Below are positions 1 through 8,280 of a DNA stretch of 64,000 nt, piece by piece. The notes beneath the pieces were generated by a model. It saw nothing but the letters and a program-made list of their open reading frames with translations. It ran no database searches and was not told where the DNA came from. Both the position numbers and the translations under genes were made by a program. This DNA comes from Sandaracinobacteroides sp039808025. Its GTDB lineage: Bacteria > Pseudomonadota > Alphaproteobacteria > Sphingomonadales > Sphingomonadaceae. Position 1 is the stretch's first letter. Each line of letters begins with the position of its first letter. The stretch covers positions 124,001-188,000 of the forward strand of contig JBDHSK010000005.1 in assembly GCA_039808025.1 (NCBI GenBank), read 5' to 3'.

Positions 1-2684
1 TGACCGCCACAGGACACGACACGCTTTCCACCCGCCGCACCCTCGAGGTTGATGGCAAGAGCTATGCGTATTTCAGCCTCGCTGCTGCCGGCGAGAAGAT
101 CGGCGATGTCTCGCACCTGCCGTTTTCCATGAAGGTGCTGCTGGAAAACCTGCTGCGTTTCGAAGATGATTTCACGGTCAAGGTTTCGGACATCGAGGCG
201 ATCGCCCAATGGGGCAAGACCCGCCATTCCGACCACGAGATCCAGTATCGTCCGGCAAGGGTGCTGATGCAGGATTTCACCGGCGTGCCTTGCGTCGTCG
301 ACCTGGCGGCCATGCGCGACGCCATGTCGAAACTGGGCGGCGACCCGCAGAAGATCAATCCGCAGGTGCCCGTCGACCTGGTGATCGACCACTCGGTGAT
401 GGTCGATGAATTCGGGACGCCCAAATCGTTCGAGCATAACGTCGAGATGGAATATGGCCGCAACATGGAACGCTACGAGTTCCTGCGCTGGGGATCGTCG
501 GCCTTCAGGAACTTCCGGGTGGTGCCGCCCGGCACCGGCATCTGCCACCAGGTGAATCTTGAATATCTGGCGCAGACGGTGTGGGCCTCGGCGGCTGCCG
601 ATGGCACCATGATCGCCTACCCCGACACGCTGGTTGGAACCGACAGCCACACCACCATGGTGAACGGTCTGGGCGTGCTGGGCTGGGGGGTTGGCGGCAT
701 CGAGGCCGAAGCCGCCATGCTCGGCCAGCCGATCTCGATGCTGGTGCCTGAAGTGGTCGGCTTCAAGCTGACCGGCACCCTGTCGGAAGGGGTGACCGCG
801 ACCGACCTCGTGCTTACCGTCACCCAGATGCTTCGCAAGAAGGGCGTTGTCGGCCGCTTCGTCGAATATTTCGGCCCCGGTCTTGATACGCTGGCGCTGG
901 CTGACCGCGCCACCATCGGCAACATGGCGCCGGAATATGGCGCCACCTGCGGCTTCTTCCCGGTCGACAAGGTGACGCTCGATTATCTGCGCCTTACCGG
1001 CCGTGACGCGCATCGCATCGCCCTCGTCGAGGCCTATGCCAGGGCGCAGGGCATGTGGCGCGATGCCTCGACTCCCGACCCGATCTTCACCGACACCCTC
1101 GAACTCGATCTTGGTTCGGTGATGCCGTCGGTTGCCGGGCCGCGCCGCCCGCAGGACCGGGTGCTTCTGAACCAGGCCCATGAGGCGTTCGAGGCCGAAC
1201 TGCTGACCAGCTATGGCAAGGCCGAGGAGCCCGGCAAGCGGGTGGCCGTCGCCGGCGCCGACCATGATCTTGGCCATGGTGATGTGGTGATCGCCGCCAT
1301 CACCTCGTGCACCAACACCTCGAACCCCAATGTGCTGGTGGCCGCCGGACTGGTCGCCCGCAAGGCGCGGGCACTTGGCCTGCACCCCAAGCCCTGGGTG
1401 AAAACCAGCTTCGCCCCCGGAAGCCAGGTGGTGACCGATTATTTCAACAAGGTGGGGCTGACGGACGACATGGACGCCATCGGCTTCAACCTCGTCGGCT
1501 ATGGCTGCACCACCTGCATCGGCAACTCGGGGCCGCTGCCCGAGGCGATTTCGCAATCGATCAACAAGAACGATCTGGTGGCGGTCTCGGTGTTGTCGGG
1601 CAACCGCAACTTCGAAGGGCGGATCTCGCCCGACACCAAGTCGAACTACCTGATGTCGCCGCCGCTGGTGGTCGCCTATGCCCTTGCCGGGTCGGTGCGC
1701 GCCGACATCACCACAGCGCCGCTGGGCAAGGGCAAGGACGGGCAGGATGTCTATCTGAAGGACGTGTGGCCGACCAACGCCGAGGTCTCGGCCATGGTGC
1801 AGCAGGCCGTGACTCCGGAGATGTTCCGCAGCCGCTACGCCGATGTGTTCAAGGGCGACAGGCACTGGCAGTCGATCCGGGTGACCGGGGGCGACACCTA
1901 CCAGTGGAACCCGGCCTCGACCTATGTGCAGAACCCGCCCTATTTCGTCGGCCTGACGATGACTCCGGCGCCGGTCGCCGACATCAGCGATGCGAGGGCG
2001 CTGGCGGTTCTTGGTGATTCGATCACCACCGACCACATCTCGCCCGCCGGCTCGATCAAGGCCGATGGCCCGGCCGGCCGCTATCTGCTGGCCCACCAGG
2101 TGCCGCAGGCGCAGTTCAACAGCTATGGGTCGCGGCGCGGCAACCACGAGGTGATGATGCGCGGCACGTTCGCCAACATCCGCATCCGCAACCGCATGGC
2201 GCCCGGCACCGAGGGGGGTGTCACCACCTATCTGCCGACCGGCGAGGTGATGTCGATCTATGATGCATCGATGAAGTATCAGGAAAGCGGCACCCCGCTC
2301 ATCGTGCTGGCTGGCAAGGAGTATGGAACCGGCTCCAGCCGCGACTGGGCGGCCAAGGGCACGACGCTGCTGGGAATTCGCGCGGTGATCGCCGAAAGCT
2401 TCGAGCGCATCCACCGCTCGAACCTGGTGGGCATGGGCGTACTGCCGCTGCAGTTCGAAGACGGCCAGTCGGCACAAGCACTGGGGCTCGACGGCAGCGA
2501 GCATTTCGCGTTCTCGAGCCTGCAGTCGCTGAAACCCCGCCAGAAGATCACCGTGACCTTCACCCGCAAGGATGGCAGCAAGGGTGAGTTCACAACGATC
2601 TGCCGAATCGATACCGAAAATGAAGTCGAGTATTTCTATGCCGGCGGCATCCTGCAGTATGTGCTGAGAAAGCTGGCAGCCTGA
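1..2684 (+). CDS. acnA: Aconitate hydratase AcnA (5' end clipped by one base)
   Basis: Converts citrate to isocitrate in the TCA and glyoxylate cycles with a 4Fe-4S cluster. The reading frame is open from base 3 and base 1-2 read TG, so the ATG almost certainly begins one base before the window; that gives about 894 residues, the usual AcnA/IRP1 length. Numbered from that start, the cluster cysteines are C437 (in SCTNTSNP) and C503/C506 (in GCTTCIGNSG), the same positions as in IRP1. The swivel domain with the SRDWAAKG motif lies near the C-terminus. Monocistronic as seen; a strong hairpin terminator follows. Function is secure. Confidence 0.97.
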   Translation, partial: TATGHDTLSTRRTLEVDGKSYAYFSLAAAGEKIGDVSHLPFSMKVLLENLLRFEDDFTVKVSDIEAIAQWGKTRHSDHEIQYRPARVLMQDFTGVPCVVDLAAMRDAMSKLGGDPQKINPQVPVDLVIDHSVMVDEFGTPKSFEHNVEMEYGRNMERYEFLRWGSSAFRNFRVVPPGTGICHQVNLEYLAQTVWASAAADGTMIAYPDTLVGTDSHTTMVNGLGVLGWGVGGIEAEAAMLGQPISMLVPEVVGFKLTGTLSEGVTATDLVLTVTQMLRKKGVVGRFVEYFGPGLDTLALADRATIGNMAPEYGATCGFFPVDKVTLDYLRLTGRDAHRIALVEAYARAQGMWRDASTPDPIFTDTLELDLGSVMPSVAGPRRPQDRVLLNQAHEAFEAELLTSYGKAEEPGKRVAVAGADHDLGHGDVVIAAITSCTNTSNPNVLVAAGLVARKARALGLHPKPWVKTSFAPGSQVVTDYFNKVGLTDDMDAIGFNLVGYGCTTCIGNSGPLPEAISQSINKNDLVAVSVLSGNRNFEGRISPDTKSNYLMSPPLVVAYALAGSVRADITTAPLGKGKDGQDVYLKDVWPTNAEVSAMVQQAVTPEMFRSRYADVFKGDRHWQSIRVTGGDTYQWNPASTYVQNPPYFVGLTMTPAPVADISDARALAVLGDSITTDHISPAGSIKADGPAGRYLLAHQVPQAQFNSYGSRRGNHEVMMRGTFANIRIRNRMAPGTEGGVTTYLPTGEVMSIYDASMKYQESGTPLIVLAGKEYGTGSSRDWAAKGTTLLGIRAVIAESFERIHRSNLVGMGVLPLQFEDGQSAQALGLDGSEHFAFSSLQSLKPRQKITVTFTRKDGSKGEFTTICRIDTENEVEYFYAGGILQYVLRKLAA

Positions 2685-2736
2685 GTGCCGAAAGGATCAG
2701 GCTGACACGCTGACACAGCAACAGTGTGACTGGACG

Positions 2737-2763
2737 AAGGGCGGAGGCAACTCCGCCCTTTTC
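2737..2763 (+). terminator. Rho-independent terminator after acnA
   Basis: A perfect 10-bp stem, AAGGGCGGAG with CTCCGCCCTT, closes a GCAA tetraloop and runs into a short T tract (2759-2762). It lies about 50 bases after the aconitase stop codon and just beyond the end of the convergent NlpD-like gene, so it may insulate both. Confidence 0.85.
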
Positions 2764-2773
2764 TGGTGCAGGA

Positions 2774-3547
2774 TTATTTCGGAAGGTAGGGCAGCGGGTT
2801 TATGGCCTGCCGGCCATGGCGCAGCTGGAACAGCAGCTGTGGTTCGCGGGCTTCGCCGCTGGAACCGGCGCGGGCGATCGGCTGGCCGCGCTGCACCTTG
2901 TCGCCACGGCTGGCTAGTGCGGCTTCGAGGTGCCCATAGGCCGTGACATAGCCATTGGCGTGGCACACCAGCATCAGCAGGCCGAACCCGTGGATGGCGT
3001 CACCAACGTAGATCACCTCGCCATCGGCTGCTGCCCGCACCGTTGCGCCGCGCAGAGCCTTGATATTGATGCCATCGTTCACACGGCCACCGGGTTTGGG
3101 CCCGAAATCCGACAGGATCACCCGCCCGTCGACCGGCCACGACAGGGTGGGGACCGGTGCCGCCGGTTTCGGGGCAGCCGGTGGCGTTGGCGCCGGAGCC
3201 GGCCTGCGGTGATGGCTGCTGCCTGATCGTCCGGTGGGGATGAACAATTGCTGGCCGACGCGGAGGACGCTGTCGCGGTCGAGCCCGTTGGCCTCGGCGA
3301 TGCGCCGCCACGACACCCCGTAGGCGCGGGCGATTGCCAGCCCGGTATCGCCTGCCTTCACGGTGTGACGGCGGCCGCCCGGCACGGCGACGCCATCGGC
3401 GACCACCCGGCCCGGCGTTTTGCCGGCTGATGGCCGGCCCTGCTGCGCGCTGCCTGGCCGCTTGTGTGGCGGCGCTGGCGTGGCGCACGACGCCAGCGTC
3501 AGCGCAATGGCCAGCAGAGACAGGAAGGGGGCAGGGGAACGTGGCAC
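2774..3547 (-). CDS. LysM/LytM (M23-like) lipoprotein, NlpD/EnvC-type amidase activator
   Basis: Envelope lipoprotein expected to bind peptidoglycan and activate cell-separation amidases. A signal peptide ends in a lipobox with Cys21 (LAS-C). A LysM domain spans about residues 60-105, a Pro/Ala linker follows, and an M23/LytM domain covers 136-256. The zinc site is degenerate: the first ligand motif (normally HxxxD) reads N157-D-G-I-N161, and the last HxH motif reads LLFQL; only H206 (AYGHL) remains. This is the pattern of NlpD/EnvC-type non-enzymatic activators rather than an active endopeptidase. It stands alone and converges on acnA. Start: the only Met that gives a complete lipoprotein signal. 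Confidence 0.87.
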   Translation of the reverse strand: MPRSPAPFLSLLAIALTLASCATPAPPHKRPGSAQQGRPSAGKTPGRVVADGVAVPGGRRHTVKAGDTGLAIARAYGVSWRRIAEANGLDRDSVLRVGQQLFIPTGRSGSSHHRRPAPAPTPPAAPKPAAPVPTLSWPVDGRVILSDFGPKPGGRVNDGINIKALRGATVRAAADGEVIYVGDAIHGFGLLMLVCHANGYVTAYGHLEAALASRGDKVQRGQPIARAGSSGEAREPQLLFQLRHGRQAINPLPYLPK

Positions 3548-3660
3548 TGGCCCTTCCTAGCCGGGACGAACGCCAAGGGGAATCCTTATGGGGCCATGAA
3601 TGAGACCAGTGCGCGTTTTACGGGCCGACAGCCGGCCAACAACCAGGAATCTGCTCAACG

Positions 3661-3677
3661 TGTAAGATTTTTTTACA
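3661..3677. promoter_or_regulatory. Interrupted palindrome, candidate activator site upstream of the sigma-54 promoter
   Basis: TGTAA (3661-3665), seven T-rich bases, then TTACA (3673-3677) form an exact inverted repeat. It sits about 75-90 bases upstream of the -24 element at 3752, the distance at which sigma-54 enhancer-binding proteins usually bind. The palindrome is seen; its role is inferred. Confidence 0.4.
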
Positions 3678-3751
3678 GATCAGCGGTCGGCTGCGGTGGC
3701 CGTGTTTTTCTATGTAACTGATATAGCTGTATATTAATTAAAGTGGTAAAT

Positions 3752-3768
3752 TGGCATGGAGCTTGCAT
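3752..3768 (+). promoter_or_regulatory. Sigma-54 (RpoN) -24/-12 promoter
   Basis: TGGCATG-GAGC-TTGCAT matches the sigma-54 consensus TGGCAYG-N4-TTGCW. The invariant GG (3753-3754) and GC (3765-3766) are separated by exactly ten bases, and the flanking sequence is AT-rich, unlike the surrounding DNA. Transcription would start near 3777-3778. No coding sequence follows on this strand before a strong terminator. Confidence 0.7.
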
Positions 3769-3777
3769 CTTGTGAAT

Positions 3778-3863
3778 CGCCGGCGGGGGCAATTCGCCGG
3801 CACGGACTTGGTTCGTCACGAAAGAAGCGGCGGGATAGGGGTCCGCCGCTTCTTTTTGTTTTT
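3778..3863 (+). ncRNA. Candidate sigma-54-dependent small RNA with intrinsic terminator
   Basis: The predicted transcript is about 85 nt. It has a 7-bp hairpin (GCCGGCG 3779-3785 with CGCCGGC 3795-3801), a short single-stranded stretch, and a very strong terminator: a perfect 13-bp stem (3821-3833 with 3843-3855), a nine-base loop and TTTTTGTTTTT. It contains no ATG and no ribosome-binding site. The terminator is also T-flanked on the minus strand, so it can stop transcription from the DMT gene at 3942-4814. The rest of the 3548-3941 gap holds the AT-rich promoter region and no gene. It could instead be the remnant of a deleted sigma-54 gene (promoter and terminator left). Confidence 0.55.
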
Positions 3864-3941
3864 CGGCCCTGCAGCCATCAGTTCCGGCATGGCTGCCGGT
3901 GGTGTGGCCGTTCAGATGGCTGGATGCCGCCACAGCAGGCA

Positions 3942-4814
3942 TCAGGCCCGCCGCAGGGCCGGCAGGCGAATGATGCCGATCTGCCACAGGCACGAAACCG
4001 CGATGATGGCGGCGCCGGCCAGAGTGCGCCACGGTATCGGCTCGGCAAAGATCAGCCAGCCGAACAGCGCCGCCCAGCCGACAGCGGTATATTCAAACGG
4101 CGCCAGACGTTGCGCCTGCTCAAGCGCATAGGCTTTCGCCAGCAGTTGCAGGGCAATGGCCCCCAATAGCCCGGCGCCGATCGCCAGCCACCAGGCCTCG
4201 CCCGCGGGCAGCATCTGGCCGGGGGCCAGAACGGCGGCCACCGGGGCAAGGAACAGTGCCGGCAGGGCCGCCCCCAGCAGGCTGACCAGCGATGGCCCGT
4301 CACGGGCGGCGCGCAGCCGCATGATGACGACGGTGACGGCGTAGGTCGCCGCCGACAGCGCCACGGCCAATATGCCCGGCAGATCGACAGGCTGTTCCGA
4401 GCCGATGCCCGAGGCCACCAGCACCCCGGCAAAGCCCAGCAACCCGGCGCCGATGCTGCGCGGCTCCAGCCGTTCCCTCAGCAGCAGGGCTGCGAGCGGT
4501 GGAATCATCAGCGGCGCGGAAAAGCCGATGGTCACCGCCTGCGCCAGCGGCAGCCGGCCGATGCCCCAGAAGAACAGTACCGCCGAAACCGATACGAAGG
4601 CGGCGCGAACGGCGTGCAGCGGCAGCATCTCGCGCGTCAGCCGTGGCCGCCCGGCCCGCAACCACATTGGCAGCGTGAACAGGGTTGCCAGCAGGTAACG
4701 CCACCAGGTGGCTGAAACCGCCGGCATGGTGCCCACCAGCATCTTCATCGTGGCATCCATGCCGCAGAACAGGCCGATGCCGACAAGATAGAGAACATAG
4801 GGACGGCCGTGCAT
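3942..4814 (-). CDS. DMT/EamA family transporter
   Basis: Inner-membrane protein of 290 residues with about ten hydrophobic segments arranged as two EamA repeats, the usual size for drug/metabolite exporters. The substrate cannot be told from the sequence. A 66-bp gap separates it from the upstream zincin gene, so the two may be co-transcribed. It is unrelated in close sequence to the second DMT protein at 22014-22895. The bidirectional terminator of the candidate small RNA lies downstream. Confidence 0.85.
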   Translation of the reverse strand: MHGRPYVLYLVGIGLFCGMDATMKMLVGTMPAVSATWWRYLLATLFTLPMWLRAGRPRLTREMLPLHAVRAAFVSVSAVLFFWGIGRLPLAQAVTIGFSAPLMIPPLAALLLRERLEPRSIGAGLLGFAGVLVASGIGSEQPVDLPGILAVALSAATYAVTVVIMRLRAARDGPSLVSLLGAALPALFLAPVAAVLAPGQMLPAGEAWWLAIGAGLLGAIALQLLAKAYALEQAQRLAPFEYTAVGWAALFGWLIFAEPIPWRTLAGAAIIAVSCLWQIGIIRLPALRRA

Positions 4815-4880
4815 CGCCGCCGCATGGCCGGGCCGACGGCGGATTGCAAGCGCTGCTCTGGCGCCTCGCCTGTGCCGGCG

Positions 4881-5276
4881 CTAATCGGAGGCACTGTCCT
4901 CGATGGCGTGCATGTCGTCGTCGGACAGGCCGAAATGGTGGCCGACCTCGTGCACCAGCACATGGGTCACCCATTGTTCGAGGCTGTCGGTTCCATGCGC
5001 CCAGACATCGAGGATGGGGAGCCGATAGAGCCAGATGGTCGCCGGCATCGCCCCGGTCAGGTCTGCGCCGAGGTCGCCCACCGGATAGCCCTGATAGAGG
5101 CCGAGGATGTCGTAGGGCGATTCGAGCGCCATCTCGGCCATCACCGTGTCGTCGGGAAAATCGACCACCCGCAGCACCACATTGGCGAGATGGGTGCGAA
5201 ACAGCGCGGGCAGCCGCTCGACCGCGGCTTGCGCCAGTCGTTCGATATCGGCGATGGTGGGGGCGTGCAGGGGCAT
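4881..5276 (-). CDS. Small zincin-like metallopeptidase family protein
   Basis: A 131-residue cytoplasmic protein of the minimal zincin family (Pfam Zincin_1). The zinc-binding HEVGH motif is at residues 109-113 with acidic residues D119-D121 just after, as is usual in this family. There is no signal peptide. The physiological substrate of these proteins is not established. It diverges from the phhB-like gene, with only 27 bases between the start codons. Confidence 0.85.
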   Translation of the reverse strand: MPLHAPTIADIERLAQAAVERLPALFRTHLANVVLRVVDFPDDTVMAEMALESPYDILGLYQGYPVGDLGADLTGAMPATIWLYRLPILDVWAHGTDSLEQWVTHVLVHEVGHHFGLSDDDMHAIEDSASD

Positions 5277-5303
5277 GTGGCCCTCTTAGGCAAGGATACG
5301 ACG

Positions 5304-5585
5304 ATGGTCGAGAAGCTGAGCGCCGCCCGGCGGCAAATGCTGGCAACCGAACTGCCCGACTGGCAACTGGCAGAGGAACATCTGCAGCGCACGTTTCGCT
5401 TTGCCGATTTTTCGCAGGCCTTTGCGTTCATGACCCGGGTGGCGCTGCTTGCGGAAAAACACGACCATCACCCGGAATGGTCGAATGTCTGGAACCGGGT
5501 GGAGATCCGCCTCACCACCCACGATGCCGGCGGCCTTTCCGAACGCGATGTGACAATGGCCAGAGCAATCGACGCTCTGGGCTGA
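5304..5585 (+). CDS. phhB: 4a-hydroxytetrahydrobiopterin dehydratase (pterin carbinolamine dehydratase)
   Basis: Recycles the pterin cofactor after aromatic amino-acid hydroxylation. The 93-residue product carries the family signature E51-x3-H55-H56-P57-E58-W59 and a later H-D pair. The start at 5304 is chosen because AAGGA lies just upstream at 5292-5296; the frame stays open further upstream but only as antisense of the zincin gene. No phenylalanine hydroxylase gene is visible in the window. A short GC hairpin (5586-5599) follows the stop codon between this gene and the convergent cysK. Confidence 0.9.
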   Translation: MVEKLSAARRQMLATELPDWQLAEEHLQRTFRFADFSQAFAFMTRVALLAEKHDHHPEWSNVWNRVEIRLTTHDAGGLSERDVTMARAIDALG

Positions 5586-5627
5586 CGGCTGTTCAGCCGC
5601 AGGGGGTCACCCGAGGCGTTAATGTGT

Positions 5628-6617
5628 TTACCGCCGCCACGGCGGCAGTGGCAGACCGCGCTGTTCCAGCCACTCAGGGTTCCAGATGGTTGAGAGATAG
5701 CGGCTGCCCGAATCGCACAAGATGGTGACGATCTGCTTGCCCGGCCCCAGTTCGCGCGCCAGCGCTTCGGCGCCGGCGACATTGATGGCGCTTGACAGGC
5801 CGAGGTGCAGGCCGTCGGCGTTCATCAGTTCATGGAGAATGGGGAACGCCTCGGAATCGTGGATGTTGAAGGCAATGTCGATCGGGGCATCTTCAAGGTT
5901 GGCAGTGATGCGGCTTTGGCCGATGCCTTCGGCAACGCTGTTGCCCGAGGCCGCCAGTTCGCCATGGCGGAACCAGTTGAACAGCGCAGCGCCATCGGGG
6001 TCGGCAAGGCCGACCACCACGTCGGGCAGGGCCTCCTTCAGGCCCATGCCGGTGCCGGCCACGGTGCCGCCGGTGCCGGCAGCGCAGATGAAGCCATCGA
6101 CCCGGCCATCGAGGGCCGCGAGGATTTCCGGCGCCGTCGTCTTGATATGGGCAAGGCGGTTGGCGGTGTTGTCGAACTGGTTCGCCCACACGGCGTTGGC
6201 AGTTTCTTCGGCAAGACGCCGCGACACATGCACATAATGGCCGGGGTTGGCATAGCTGGTGGCCGGCACCAGCACCAACTCGGCGCCCAGCGCCCGCAAG
6301 GCCTCTTTCTTTTCCTGGCTCTGGGTTTCGGGCATGACGATGATGGTGCGGTAGCCAAGGCTGCTGCCGATGACGGCAAGACCGATGCCGGTGTTGCCGG
6401 CCGTACCTTCGACGATGGTGCCTCCCGGTTGCAGCAGCCCCTGGGCTTCGGCATCGCGGATGATCGACAGGGCAGCGCGATCCTTCACGGATCCACCGGG
6501 GTTCATGAATTCACACTTGCCCCAGATGTTGCAGCCGGTGCGTTCCGAGGGGCCAGAGAGACGGACGAGCGGGGTATTGCCGACAAGTCCGGCGATGTTC
6601 GGCGATTTCAGGTTCAT
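5628..6617 (-). CDS. cysK: Cysteine synthase A (O-acetylserine sulfhydrylase family)
   Basis: PLP enzyme of the cysteine synthase/CBS family, 329 residues. The PLP lysine is K45 in NPGGSVKDRA. The phosphate loop GTGGT and the C-terminal CDSGSRY are intact. The asparagine loop reads EGTAGNTG instead of the common EPTSGNTG, so the family member may differ in substrate use (see findings). The start at 6617 is chosen because MNLKSPNIAGLVGNTPLV is the usual N-terminus; a longer open frame upstream is antisense to the divergent solute-binding gene. Confidence 0.9.
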   Translation of the reverse strand: MNLKSPNIAGLVGNTPLVRLSGPSERTGCNIWGKCEFMNPGGSVKDRAALSIIRDAEAQGLLQPGGTIVEGTAGNTGIGLAVIGSSLGYRTIIVMPETQSQEKKEALRALGAELVLVPATSYANPGHYVHVSRRLAEETANAVWANQFDNTANRLAHIKTTAPEILAALDGRVDGFICAAGTGGTVAGTGMGLKEALPDVVVGLADPDGAALFNWFRHGELAASGNSVAEGIGQSRITANLEDAPIDIAFNIHDSEAFPILHELMNADGLHLGLSSAINVAGAEALARELGPGKQIVTILCDSGSRYLSTIWNPEWLEQRGLPLPPWRR

Positions 6618-6704
6618 GTCCACCGCTGTTAGACCCCACCGTCCGATCGGGAAAGACAGTCTTTCCTTGTTGCCCGAAAGCGGAAATTGCGCGAACGACA
6701 GTGG

Positions 6705-8249
6705 ATGCGTGTTGTCACTGCCCCGATCATTCTGCTGATCGCCCCGCTGGCGCTGCTGACGGCCTGTCGTGGTGGCGGCGACGACGAAACGCCGCTGACC
6801 GTCGATGCCGTGGGTCCGGCGGCGGCACAGGCCATTCTGGCCGAAGCGCAGTCGGCGGGGCTTACGGCGCGCGATGCCGCCGGGCAGGTGGTTCCGGGGC
6901 TGGCGCGCAGCTGGCGGGTGGCCGATGATGGCCTGTCGATCGTTTTTCGGCTGCGCGAGGCGCATTTCCCTGGTGGCCGGCGAATCGACAGCTCTGATGT
7001 CGCCGCCACCATCGAGAGGGCGCGCCGCGGGGACGCGGGCGCCCTGACGCGCGCCCTGCTCACCGGAGTGACGGAGGTGAATGCGCCCTTGCCCGACGTA
7101 GTCGAGCTGGAGCTTTCCACCCCGCAGCCCGAACTGATCGAGCTTCTGGCGACGCCCCCCCTTTCGGTGCGGCCAGCCAACGGGCGCAGCACTGCCATCG
7201 GGCCCTACCGGCTGGAGCCGGCCGTTGCGGGCGACCCGTTGCGACGGCTGACCCGTAACCCTGACTATTTCGCTGCCGCGTCGGTGATCATTCCCACTGT
7301 CCAGGTCGCCACCCACAGCGCCGACGATGCCATCCAGCGCTTCAACCGCGGGGAAACCCTGCTGGTGCAGGGGGGTGGTCTTGATGGTTTTGCCTCGGCA
7401 CGGGTGGCGGCGCGGCGCAACATGCTCGTTCCCAGCGTGCCGCGCGCCACCCTCATGCTGCTGGTCAATCACAAGAGCCCCAAGCTGGCTGATCAGCGGG
7501 TGCGCCGTGCCCTGATGCTGGCGATCGACCGTGTGGCTCTGGGTCCTGCCCTGTTCGGAACGCAGGCGGCACGACCGCTGACCGGCCTTACCCCACCCAG
7601 CATCGAAGGCTGGCCGACGCCGGCGCCGGCGTGGGCGTCGCAACCACTGGTCGCCCGCCAGGAGGAGGCGCGGCGGTTACTGGTGGAGGCGGGCGCCGAT
7701 CATCTGGCCGGGCGCCTGCGGCTGGAGGTGCTGGCCGGACAGGATGCGGGCAGCCTCCGGCTGATCGAGCGGGTTGCTGCCGACCTTGCAGCGGTCGGGG
7801 TTGATCTGGTGCTGTTGCGGGCTGTGCCGGTTGAGCGTGCCCGGCGGCTGGCCGGCGGCGATTTCGAGCTGGCGCTGGTGCGGCGCGACTCGCCGATCCA
7901 GAGTGTCGTTCCGTTCCTGCAGCCATTGCGTTGCGGCGAAAACAAGCATGGGGTGTGCCTGCCCGAGGCCGACAAGCTGCTCGATGCCAGCTGGAAAGCC
8001 CCCACCCTTGCCGAGCGGGTAACGGCCCTGGCGACCGCCGAACGGCTGTGGGCCGATGATGGCGCCGCCATCGCCCTGGTGCAGCCGATCGACTGGGCGA
8101 TGGTGTCGCCGCGCATCGATGGGTTTGCCGCCAATGCCGCCGGAGTTCATCCGCTGCAACTGATGCAGGTGGGGCTGCCGCGCAGCCTGCTGGCCGGCAA
8201 CCGGGCCGATGATTTCCTCGGTTCCGAAGAAACAGATCAGCCCGACTGA
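6705..8249 (+). CDS. ABC transporter substrate-binding lipoprotein, family 5 (peptide type)
   Basis: Exported lipoprotein of 514 residues resembling the dipeptide/oligopeptide-binding (SBP_bac_5) family: an N-terminal lobe with the 'GLARSWRVADDG' type strand pattern, and a C-terminal 'RRALMLAIDR' segment characteristic of the family. A lipobox (LLTA-C21) follows the signal peptide. No permease or ATPase gene is adjacent, so its transporter partners lie elsewhere, or it acts as an orphan. A TTG at 6687 is an alternative start, with a purine-rich stretch before it. Confidence 0.85.
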   Translation: MRVVTAPIILLIAPLALLTACRGGGDDETPLTVDAVGPAAAQAILAEAQSAGLTARDAAGQVVPGLARSWRVADDGLSIVFRLREAHFPGGRRIDSSDVAATIERARRGDAGALTRALLTGVTEVNAPLPDVVELELSTPQPELIELLATPPLSVRPANGRSTAIGPYRLEPAVAGDPLRRLTRNPDYFAAASVIIPTVQVATHSADDAIQRFNRGETLLVQGGGLDGFASARVAARRNMLVPSVPRATLMLLVNHKSPKLADQRVRRALMLAIDRVALGPALFGTQAARPLTGLTPPSIEGWPTPAPAWASQPLVARQEEARRLLVEAGADHLAGRLRLEVLAGQDAGSLRLIERVAADLAAVGVDLVLLRAVPVERARRLAGGDFELALVRRDSPIQSVVPFLQPLRCGENKHGVCLPEADKLLDASWKAPTLAERVTALATAERLWADDGAAIALVQPIDWAMVSPRIDGFAANAAGVHPLQLMQVGLPRSLLAGNRADDFLGSEETDQPD

Positions 8250-8268
8250 GCCGGGATCCGCTCCCGGC
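8250..8268. terminator. Hairpin between convergent genes
   Basis: GCCGGGA (8250-8256) and TCCCGGC (8262-8268) form a perfect 7-bp stem with a five-base loop directly after the stop codon of the binding-protein gene. There is no T tract, so it is at best a weak or Rho-assisted terminator shared with the convergent M16 gene. Confidence 0.4.
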
Positions 8269-8280
8269 GGGCGGGGTGGG

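Noticed and set aside
6618..7643. N-terminal extension of the cysteine synthase frame
   Set aside because: The extension is antisense to the binding-protein gene; the family N-terminus starts at 6617.
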